This document shows, one piece after another, positions 57,685 to 64,000 of a DNA stretch of 64,000 nt. Numbering within the stretch: the stretch's first letter is position 1; each line of letters opens with the position of its first letter. The position numbers were made by a program, and so were the translations under genes. The DNA lies in the NCBI RefSeq assembly GCF_000196675.2, contig NC_015312.1, positions 6,216,501 to 6,280,500 of the forward strand, read 5' to 3'. This DNA is from Pseudonocardia benzenivorans CB1190 (GTDB lineage: Bacteria > Actinomycetota > Actinomycetes > Mycobacteriales > Pseudonocardiaceae). The notes beneath the pieces were generated by a model. It was given only the letters and a program-made list of their open reading frames with translations, did no database searches and had not been told where the DNA came from.

Positions 57685-59586
57685 ATGGCCGGAGCTGACA
57701 ACGGCGGGACGACCTCGGCAACATTCGCCCGGCCGCGGATCGTTGCCGAGGCGTGCCCGGACGGCGCGGTCCTGCTGCAGTCGACCGACGAGCTGCACGC
57801 CCATCCCGACCACGTCGGGCAGGAACTGCACCGCTGGGCCGACGCGGCACCCGACCAGCTGCTGATCACCGAGCCGACGCCCGAGGGTCGCCGCGCCGTC
57901 ACCTACGGCCAGGCCCGTGCCACAGCCCAGGGCCTCGCGCAGGCGCTGCTCGACCTCGGCGCCGGCCCCGACCGCCCGGTACTGGTGCTGTCCGGGAACT
58001 CCCCGGAGCACTTGCAGGTGACGCTGGCCTGCTACCTGGCCGGTGTTCCGGTGGTGCCCGCGAGCGTCGCGTACTCGTTGTCCTCGGCCGACCATCGTCA
58101 GCTGCGCGCCATGGCCGCGCTCGTCCGGCCCTCGGTGGTCTTCGTCGACGACGCGAGGGCGTTCGCCGCGGCGATCGACGCCGTCGTCGACGTCGCCCAT
58201 GCCCACGGCACGAGCGCCCCGATCGTCGTCACGCGGTGCGGCTCCGGCACCCGGGCCGGGCGCTCGATCGTCACGTTCGACGAACTCGCCACGACGCGAC
58301 CGGGCCGTGCGGCCCGGCAGGCCTACGACGCAATCGCACCCGACACCGTCGCGAAGATCATCTTCACGTCGGGGTCGACCGGGTCGCCCAAAGGTGTGCT
58401 GACGACCCACCGGATGCTCACCAGCAACCAGCAGATGATGCGGCAGGTCTGGCCGTTCCTGCGCAGCGAGCCGCCCGTCCTCGTGGACTGGTTGCCCTGG
58501 AGCCACACCTTCGGCGGCAGCCACAACCTCGGCCTGGTCCTCAGCAATGGCGGCACCCTGCACATCGACGCAGGACGGCCCGCTCCGGTGCACTTCGACC
58601 GCACCATCGCCGCCCTCACCGAGGTCCCCCCGACGATCTACGTGAACGTGCCGGCCGGATACACACTGCTCGTGCCGCGTCTGGAGGCGGACCCCGGCTT
58701 CGCCCGACACTTCTTCTCCCGGCTACGGCTGCTGTTCTACGCCGCCGCCGCGCTCCCGCAGGCGCTGTGGGATCGCCTGGAGTTACTCGTCGATAAGCAC
58801 GCCGATCATCCGATCCCGCTCACCGCCTCGTGGGGTACCACCGAGACCGCGCCCGCCGCCACGTCGGCGCACTGGTTCGGCTCCCGCTGCGGTTGCATCG
58901 GGGTGCCGCTGCCCGGCGTACGCCTCAAGCTCGTCCCCACCGATGGCAAGCAGGAGATCCGCATCGCGGGCCCGTCGATCACACCGGGCTACCACGAACG
59001 CCCTGATGCCACCGCCGACGCGTTCGACGACGAGGGCTTCTACCGGACCGGCGACGCAGTCGTCCTGGTCGACGCGGAGGACCCCGGCCAGGGCCTGATG
59101 TTCGACGGCCGGATCGCCGAGGACTTCAAGCTCGCGACGGGCACGTGGGTCAGCGTCGCGACGGTCCGCGGCAGGCTTCTGTCAGCTGCGAGGGTGCTGA
59201 CCGACGTGGTCCTCGCCGGCCACGACCGCGACGAGATCACCGCACTCGCGTGGCTCAACATCGACGAAGCCCGCGCCGTCTGCGGCCTCCCCCCGGACGG
59301 CGACGTGGAACTCGACCACCCCGCATTGCGGCGACACCTCGCCGCCGCCCTTGCCCAGGCCGGAGCCGGCACTGGGTCTGCAGGGCGAGTCGTGCGGTTG
59401 CTGCTCTGCGACGAACCCCCCGACCTCGACGCAGGCGAGATCACCGACAAGGGCTACATCAACCAGCGGGCGGTCCTGGAGCATCGAGCCGACCTCGTGG
59501 AGCTGCTCTATTCGCCGGACGGTGACGCCCGCATGATCGAGTCGGCGCCGGTGGCTGTTCGCGGTCGAGGCCCTGCTTCATCGTGA
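57685..59586 (+). CDS. Feruloyl-CoA synthetase-like AMP-forming ligase
   Basis: 633 aa. AMP-binding core TSGSTGSPKG at 228-237, WSHTFGGSHNLGLVLSNGGTLHID, SWGTTETAPAATSAHW, DEGFYRTGD, then the C-terminal EITDKGYINQRAVLEHRADLVELLY, a signature I associate with the feruloyl-CoA synthetase branch. It should activate an aromatic (for example hydroxycinnamic-type) or other carboxylic acid. A second ligase of a different family begins the operon, so one may serve the beta-keto acid and the other an aromatic acid upstream or downstream. ATG 57685, 1 nt past the thiolase stop. The last gene of the operon. Confidence 0.9.
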   Translation: MAGADNGGTTSATFARPRIVAEACPDGAVLLQSTDELHAHPDHVGQELHRWADAAPDQLLITEPTPEGRRAVTYGQARATAQGLAQALLDLGAGPDRPVLVLSGNSPEHLQVTLACYLAGVPVVPASVAYSLSSADHRQLRAMAALVRPSVVFVDDARAFAAAIDAVVDVAHAHGTSAPIVVTRCGSGTRAGRSIVTFDELATTRPGRAARQAYDAIAPDTVAKIIFTSGSTGSPKGVLTTHRMLTSNQQMMRQVWPFLRSEPPVLVDWLPWSHTFGGSHNLGLVLSNGGTLHIDAGRPAPVHFDRTIAALTEVPPTIYVNVPAGYTLLVPRLEADPGFARHFFSRLRLLFYAAAALPQALWDRLELLVDKHADHPIPLTASWGTTETAPAATSAHWFGSRCGCIGVPLPGVRLKLVPTDGKQEIRIAGPSITPGYHERPDATADAFDDEGFYRTGDAVVLVDAEDPGQGLMFDGRIAEDFKLATGTWVSVATVRGRLLSAARVLTDVVLAGHDRDEITALAWLNIDEARAVCGLPPDGDVELDHPALRRHLAAALAQAGAGTGSAGRVVRLLLCDEPPDLDAGEITDKGYINQRAVLEHRADLVELLYSPDGDARMIESAPVAVRGRGPASS

Positions 59587-59999
59587 GAACAGATCGACTT
59601 CGCGAGTCCACCTCTCGTGGAGTGACGCACGAATCGAGCGGCCGGCATGGCTCCCGACCGGTTGCCGACGCGGTGACGGGTGGCCGGCCGCCGAGCGCGG
59701 TGTGGTTGCGGTGGCGGCTGCCGATGTGCAGCCAGATCGGCAAGGCTGCGGCGCGCTGCTTCTCGTCGCCCTTCTCGCGACGCCCGTCGACCTCGTCGCG
59801 CCGGTCGCGCCGCTCGTGCCCGTTTCGGCAGGGGGATCGACCTCGGCCGCTCCCTGCCCGCGCTCGCCGGCGCATCTCGCGTCGGGCTCGGCGCAGGCCC
59901 GCCGGGGGCGGCGGTCGCGGCCCTCGTGTGTCGTGACACACGCCCGGCCGGCCCCTCACCCGCGCGGAGAGCCCCCGCGGAGAGGGATACGGTCTGCCC
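59587..59999. other. 413-bp intergenic region after the operon
   Basis: No gene I can support. It contains an exact 18-nt palindrome, CGTGTGTC-GT-GACACACG at 59925-59942, and GGAGAGGG near 59978, the ribosome site of the deacetylase gene. No clear terminator for the operon was found. Confidence 0.4.
59925..59942. promoter_or_regulatory. 18-nt palindrome upstream of the deacetylase
   Basis: CGTGTGTC-GT-GACACACG, exact 8-nt arms, 58 nt before the deacetylase start. Candidate operator; no adjacent regulator. Confidence 0.4.
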
Positions 60000-60848
60000 G
60001 TGGTGCCTCCCGACGGTCCGGCCGCTCCGCGGCGGCCTCCCCTCGGCCCGATGCTGCGGCGCACCGTCGACCGCCGCTCGTTGCTGATGCTCGCCGTCGG
60101 GACGGCGGCGCTGCTGTCGGGCTGCGGCCATCCCGGCGACACTCCCGGTCCCACGCCGGGCGCGCCGGCCGCGGTCCCGCCGCTGCCACCCGTCCCGGGG
60201 CCGCACCCCGGGCCGAACCAGGTCCTCAGCCACGGCCCGACGGGCGCGACCGACCGGCGCATCGCGCTCACCGTCGACGACGGGACCGCACCCGACGTCG
60301 TCGCGGGCTACGTGGACTTCGCCCAGCGCACCGGCATCCACCTCACGTTCAGCCCCAACGGCACCTACAACCGCTCGTGGGCCCCGCACGCGCCCGTCCT
60401 GCGCCCGCTCGTCGCCACCGGTCAGGTGCAGATCATCAACCACACGTTCACCCACCGCGACCTGCGCAAGCTCGGCGACGCGGACCGGCGCACCGAGCTC
60501 GAGCGCAACGACGACTGGGTCGTCACCACCTTCGGCGTCACGACCCGGCCCTACTACCGGCCGCCCTTCGGGTTCCGCACCCCGGCGATCGACGCCCTCG
60601 CGGGCGAGCTCGGCTACACCCGCACCGTGCTGTGGGACGGCTCCTTCTCGGACTCGGAGACGGTCACCCCCGAGTTCCTGATGGGCATGGCGCGCAAGTA
60701 CCTCCAGCCCGGGGTCATCAACCTCGGGCATGCCAACCACCCGACGATCCTGGGACTGTTCGACCAGGTCACCGACCTGATCCGGCAGCGGCGGCTCACC
60801 CCGGTGACCCTCGACGAGATGTTCGGGACGAGCCGCGCCACGGGCTGA
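60000..60848 (+). CDS. Polysaccharide deacetylase lipoprotein
   Basis: 282 aa from GTG 60000 (ATG 60051 is possible and would begin right before the signal). Signal sequence RRTVDRRSLLMLAVGTAALLSGC: an Arg-Arg pair (Tat-like) and a lipobox LLSGC with Cys42. The NodB-like domain has TVDDGT (Asp93-Asp94) and NHTFTH (His148, His152), the metal-binding set, plus PPFGFR. It should deacetylate a polysaccharide or peptidoglycan at the cell surface. Stands alone. Confidence 0.9.
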   Translation: MVPPDGPAAPRRPPLGPMLRRTVDRRSLLMLAVGTAALLSGCGHPGDTPGPTPGAPAAVPPLPPVPGPHPGPNQVLSHGPTGATDRRIALTVDDGTAPDVVAGYVDFAQRTGIHLTFSPNGTYNRSWAPHAPVLRPLVATGQVQIINHTFTHRDLRKLGDADRRTELERNDDWVVTTFGVTTRPYYRPPFGFRTPAIDALAGELGYTRTVLWDGSFSDSETVTPEFLMGMARKYLQPGVINLGHANHPTILGLFDQVTDLIRQRRLTPVTLDEMFGTSRATG

Positions 60849-60951
60849 CGCCCGACACCCGCCCTGCCCGGTACCGTCTGCGCGGGACCGCCACCGGGAC
60901 CCGGGCGGGCCGTAGGCTCGCCCCGACGACGCGACGACTGCGAGGTGGATC

Positions 60952-61560
60952 ATGGCCGTCACGAGGGGGTTCGTCGGACGACGGGCCTCGGCGCGCGACC
61001 CCCGGCTGCCACCGGGCCAGTACGACGTCGGCTCCTCGTGGCCGGTGCTGACCGCGGAGTCCACGCCGAGCATCGGCACGGACCGGTTCCGGCTCACCGT
61101 CGACGGGGCGGTCGAGGAACAGGTCACGTGGGACTGGGCGCAGCTGCGCGCGCTGCCCGCATCGACCTGGCGCGGCGACATCCACTGTGTGACGACGTGG
61201 TCGAAGCTCGACACGTGGTTCACCGGCATACCGGTCGACGTGCTGCTCGACGCGGCGCGCCCGCTGCCGACGGCCACCCACGTCATGGTGACCTCGTCGA
61301 CCGGTTACACCACGAACCTCCCGCTCGCCGACGTCGTCGACGAGAAGGCCTGGGTGGTCTGGGAGCACGAGGGCGCGCCGCTGGCCCGTGAGCACGGCGG
61401 CCCGGTGCGGCTGCTCGTCCCGCACCTGTACTTCTGGAAGTCCGCGAAGTGGATCAGCCGGATCACCCTGCGGGACTCCGACGAGCCGGGGTTCTGGGAG
61501 CGCAACGGCTACCACATGCGCGGCGACCCCTGGCTGGAGCAGCGTTTCGATGGTGACTGA
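60952..61560 (+). CDS. Molybdopterin-dependent oxidoreductase (sulfite oxidase/MsrP-like)
   Basis: 202 aa, the size of the bare molybdopterin domain. The molybdenum-ligand cysteine is Cys79 in RGDIHCVTTWSKLDT; TGYTTNLPLADV and PHLYFWKSAKWISRITL are further family marks. No Tat signal or heme domain is visible, so it is cytosolic and depends on a partner for electrons. ATG 60952. The next gene, a flavin reductase, overlaps its 3' end by 11 nt and is the evident partner. Confidence 0.88.
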   Translation: MAVTRGFVGRRASARDPRLPPGQYDVGSSWPVLTAESTPSIGTDRFRLTVDGAVEEQVTWDWAQLRALPASTWRGDIHCVTTWSKLDTWFTGIPVDVLLDAARPLPTATHVMVTSSTGYTTNLPLADVVDEKAWVVWEHEGAPLAREHGGPVRLLVPHLYFWKSAKWISRITLRDSDEPGFWERNGYHMRGDPWLEQRFDGD

Positions 61561-62281
61561 CGACCTGACCAGAGCCGCGGCCGCGCGGGCGACCCGGTGG
61601 CGCGACGCCCGCGTCGTCGACGTGACCCACCACGGCGACCGCGGCGTGGTGCTGCGCCTCGACGTCCCGGACCGGATCCCGCACCGGCCCGGCCAGCACT
61701 ACGTGCTGCGGCTGCGCGCCGAGGACGGCTACACCGCGAGCCGGTCGTACTCGGTGGTCTCGGCGCCGTCGGAGGACCTGGTCGAGCTCTACGTGGAGCG
61801 CATCCCCGACGGGGAGGTCTCGACGTTCCTCGTCGACGTCGTCGAGCCGGGGGACCTGCTCGAGACCCGCGGCCCGATCGGGCGCTGGTTCGTGTGGGAC
61901 GGGCGGAGCCGGGCGCTCGGCATCGGCGGCGGCAGCGGGGTCGCGCCGCTGGTGTCGATGCTGCGGCACGCCCACGAGATCGGCCGTCCCGAGCTGCTGT
62001 CGCTGGCCGTGACGGCCCGGTCCGCGGCCGAGCTGCCCTACGTCGACGAGCTGCGCGCCGCGAAGGCGCTCGTCGCGCTCACCCGGGTGAACGACCTGCC
62101 GCCCGGGCCGACCCGGCTCGACGCGGCGGTGCTCGGCGCGCTGGTCGACCCCGGCGCGACCGTCTACCTGTGCGGCTCCACGCGGTTCACCCTCGCGATG
62201 GAGACGCACCTGGCGGTGGGCGGTCAGCCGGCGTCGACGATCCGGGTCGAGCGGTTCGGCGCGGGCGTCGCGCCGGGCTGA
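61550..62281 (+). CDS. FAD/NAD(P)-binding ferredoxin-reductase-type oxidoreductase
   Basis: 243 aa (ATG 61550; GTG 61553 also possible). FAD-binding RSYSVVSAPS (RxYS), NAD(P) motif GIGGGSGVAPLVSML, C-terminal VYLCGSTRFTLAMETHL. No iron-sulfur domain, so it resembles the FNR-type flavin reductases that deliver NADPH electrons. The 11-nt overlap with the molybdopterin gene argues for a two-component soluble oxidoreductase, analogous in logic to MsrPQ but with a soluble flavin partner. Confidence 0.88.
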   Translation: MVTDDLTRAAAARATRWRDARVVDVTHHGDRGVVLRLDVPDRIPHRPGQHYVLRLRAEDGYTASRSYSVVSAPSEDLVELYVERIPDGEVSTFLVDVVEPGDLLETRGPIGRWFVWDGRSRALGIGGGSGVAPLVSMLRHAHEIGRPELLSLAVTARSAAELPYVDELRAAKALVALTRVNDLPPGPTRLDAAVLGALVDPGATVYLCGSTRFTLAMETHLAVGGQPASTIRVERFGAGVAPG

Positions 62282-62302
62282 CCCGGCAGCGACGCGGCCG
62301 GG

Positions 62303-63805
62303 TTACCGCACGCCCTCCCACAGCAGCCGGTCCGAGCGGTTCGGGTCCGGCACGCCCTGCGCCTTCTCGGCGATCAGCCCGGTGATGCGCCGGTCGAGGT
62401 CGTAGGCGTCCCAGCCGGGATTGCCGCGCGTCACGAACGCCGTCCAGGCGCCGTGCGCGGCCTCGGTGACGGCGGCGGACGGCGGGCCGATCCGCGTGCG
62501 CGTGCTCTCGTGGTCGGCCGTGCCGAACACGAAGGGGATCTCCACGCCGTGGCAGGCGCCGAGCCCGCCGTTGACGCCCGGTTCCGGGTGGTCGAACCGG
62601 TAGACCCAGCTCGTCCCGGTGCCGGCGGTGACCCGCGCCTCGGCGTAGCGCAGTGCCGGGACCCCGAAGAACCAGTCGGTGACCAGGGCCGCCATGAGGT
62701 CGCCGGGGCTCGCCCCCGGTCGGGCCTCGCGATACGCGGCCACCCCGTCGGGGCCGAGGCCGTAGGCGGCGGCGCCCCCGAGCAGCGTCGGTTCGTCGAC
62801 CAGGTCGATCGTGCCCGCGGCCACCAGGAACAGCCGGGCCTCGTCGCGGTTCCATCCGGTCAGCAGGTCGACGGGCGCGGTCCGGCCGGCGCGGGCGGCC
62901 TCCAGCGGATGCTCCGGGAGCAGCGTGCCGTCGACGACCGGGGCGAACGGCAGCAGGCTCATCGCGATGCTGCCCCACTTCTGCGGATCGGGTGCCGTCT
63001 GCACCTCGACGACCAGGTCCGATGCCACCTGCACCAGCCGCGGCAGCGGGACCGCGGCGATCGCCTCGCGGGTCGCCGGCACGCCGAGCGCCTCGGCGAG
63101 CAGCCTGCCGACGGTGCGACCCAGCTCCGGGGTGAGCGTGTGCGCCCAGGCACCGGACTGCGTGATCGCGCGGCCGAACAGGCCCCGTGCCGAGGGCATC
63201 GCCGTCAGCGTCGTCACGCTCATCGCGCCCGCCGACTCCCCCGCGACGGTCACCCGGTCCGGGTCGCCGCCGAACGCCGAGATGTTGTCGCGCACCCATT
63301 CCAGCGCCGCGACCTGGTCCTGCAGGCCGAGGTTCGCGACCCCGGCCTCGGCGGAGTCGTCGAGGAACAGGAAGCCCTCCGCGGCGAGCCGGTAGTTCAC
63401 CGCGACGCAGACGACGCCGTCGCGGGCGAACGCCGTCCCGTCGTACTCGGCGACGGAGTTGGACCCGTTCATGAACGAGCCGCCGTGGATCCAGACCAGG
63501 ACCGGCAGCCCGGCCGCGCCGGGATCGGGGGTCCAGACGTTGACGTTCAGGCAGTCCTCACCCGGGACGACGACCTCGGGGAACAGCGGTTGGTACTGCG
63601 GCGGGTAGTCGCCCTTGGGCACGGTCGGGCCCATCCGGCCCGCGTCGCGCGTCCCGTCCCACGCCTCGACCGGCCGCGGCGGGGCCATCCGGTTCGCCCC
63701 GAACGGCGGCGCGGCGTAGGGGATGCCCAGGAACGCGGCGACCCCGTCGCGCCACCGGCCCTCGACGGCACCGGACCGGATCGTCACTCGCGGGTGCTCC
63801 GTCAT
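62303..63805 (-). CDS. Type B carboxylesterase
   Basis: 500 aa. Catalytic serine Ser191 in GESAGA, oxyanion loop HGG (107-109), EDCLNVNVWTP at 83-93, and the catalytic His in GACHGVEIPF; a Glu is expected in the DPQKWG to RDEAR region. Members hydrolyse carboxylic esters, including xenobiotics. No signal peptide. ATG 63805 after AAAGGAG. Downstream of an unfinished same-strand gene that could encode a regulator. Convergent with the flavin reductase. Confidence 0.92.
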   Translation of the reverse strand: MTEHPRVTIRSGAVEGRWRDGVAAFLGIPYAAPPFGANRMAPPRPVEAWDGTRDAGRMGPTVPKGDYPPQYQPLFPEVVVPGEDCLNVNVWTPDPGAAGLPVLVWIHGGSFMNGSNSVAEYDGTAFARDGVVCVAVNYRLAAEGFLFLDDSAEAGVANLGLQDQVAALEWVRDNISAFGGDPDRVTVAGESAGAMSVTTLTAMPSARGLFGRAITQSGAWAHTLTPELGRTVGRLLAEALGVPATREAIAAVPLPRLVQVASDLVVEVQTAPDPQKWGSIAMSLLPFAPVVDGTLLPEHPLEAARAGRTAPVDLLTGWNRDEARLFLVAAGTIDLVDEPTLLGGAAAYGLGPDGVAAYREARPGASPGDLMAALVTDWFFGVPALRYAEARVTAGTGTSWVYRFDHPEPGVNGGLGACHGVEIPFVFGTADHESTRTRIGPPSAAVTEAAHGAWTAFVTRGNPGWDAYDLDRRITGLIAEKAQGVPDPNRSDRLLWEGVR

Positions 63806-63913
63806 CTGTCGGCTCCTTTGCCACAGATCGGCGAAATGTTGCAGTCCCACCGTGGCCCCGCGCGGAACCGCTGTCAACGGCCGGATGGCGGCAGCGGCGG
63901 CGCCGCCCGACCG

Positions 63914-64000
63914 TCACCGCGGCCGGGAGGCCCCGCGCAGCAACGCCGTGACGGCTGCCTCCGCCTTGTCCGCGTCCGGATCCTCGCCGCTGATCAGGTC
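63914..64000 (-). CDS. 3' end of a gene continuing past the window, possibly TetR-type
   Basis: Only the last 28 codons are visible: DLISGEDPDADKAEAAVTALLRGASRPR then stop. The helical, charged ending with a small tail is compatible with a TetR C-terminus, but this is weak evidence. It precedes the carboxylesterase on the same strand with a 108-nt gap. Confidence 0.4.
   Translation of the reverse strand, partial: DLISGEDPDADKAEAAVTALLRGASRPR

Noticed and set aside
1..64000. tRNA, rRNA or riboswitch structures
   Set aside because: I looked for TTCGA-type T-loops, conserved 16S/23S segments and familiar riboswitch cores; the few TTCGA hits lie in coding regions without a cloverleaf.

Overview
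The window is about 64 kb of very GC-rich DNA with dense coding on both strands, many GTG starts, AGGAGG-type ribosome binding sites and short overlapping gene junctions (ATGA, GTGA). Gene content is actinobacterial: DUF3040, a PucR/CdaR regulator, an SCO6745-family protein, a probable F420-dependent LLM oxidoreductase, YkuD transpeptidase, an IdeR-like iron box, and several TetR/ArsR/GntR/WYL/LuxR regulators. I infer a soil actinomycete, most likely Pseudonocardiaceae (Pseudonocardia-like). No rRNA, tRNA, CRISPR array, prophage, transposase or integron was seen.

Layout. 1-8.3 kb: 3' part of a Kup potassium transporter, DUF5995 protein, AhpD-like protein, Pro-rich repeat membrane protein, 14-TM MFS exporter, zinc alcohol dehydrogenase, two-TM membrane protein. 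8.4-13 kb: orphan cytochrome oxidase subunit I (ctaD), DUF3040, hypothetical, DksA/TraR zinc finger and PucR regulator. 13-24 kb: L,D-transpeptidase, nitronate monooxygenase, an ArsR-SRPBCC pair divergent from a DHFR-like protein, heme oxygenase behind an IdeR/DtxR-like box, a TetR regulon marked by three copies of an ATGAC-N4-GTCAT palindrome, and a VOC/WYL-regulator pair sharing a 23-bp palindrome. 23-31.4 kb: amidohydrolase, a large LuxR-family ATPase regulator, then a tightly coupled operon of a 63-aa protein, a membrane protein and a self-sufficient CYP102 (P450-BM3-like) monooxygenase-reductase fusion. 31.4-46.3 kb: Rieske oxygenase, MFS, TetR with a 19-bp palindrome, GT39-type glycosyltransferase, LLM oxidoreductase, beta-helix surface protein, flavodoxin-like protein, cation/proton antiporter, VC0807/P450 pair, class III aminotransferase, a probably damaged S1-domain gene and a cupin.

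46.7-59.6 kb is the most striking region: one long same-strand operon under a good sigma70-type promoter with palindromic GntR-type sites. It encodes a FadR-type GntR regulator, a PaaK-like CoA ligase, two HyuA-like ATPase subunits, a small zinc-ribbon subunit, a HyuB-like subunit, a 203-aa protein, a thiolase, and a feruloyl-CoA-synthetase-like ligase. The order large ATPase / 15-kDa zinc protein / second ATPase / HyuB / accessory subunit is that of acetophenone carboxylase (apc1-5) of Aromatoleum. The simplest reading is ATP-dependent carboxylation of a ketone to a beta-keto acid, CoA activation, then thiolysis to acetyl-CoA plus a shorter acyl- or aroyl-CoA.

59.6-64 kb: polysaccharide deacetylase lipoprotein, a molybdopterin oxidoreductase with a partner flavin reductase, a carboxylesterase, and the 3' end of a further gene at the right edge.
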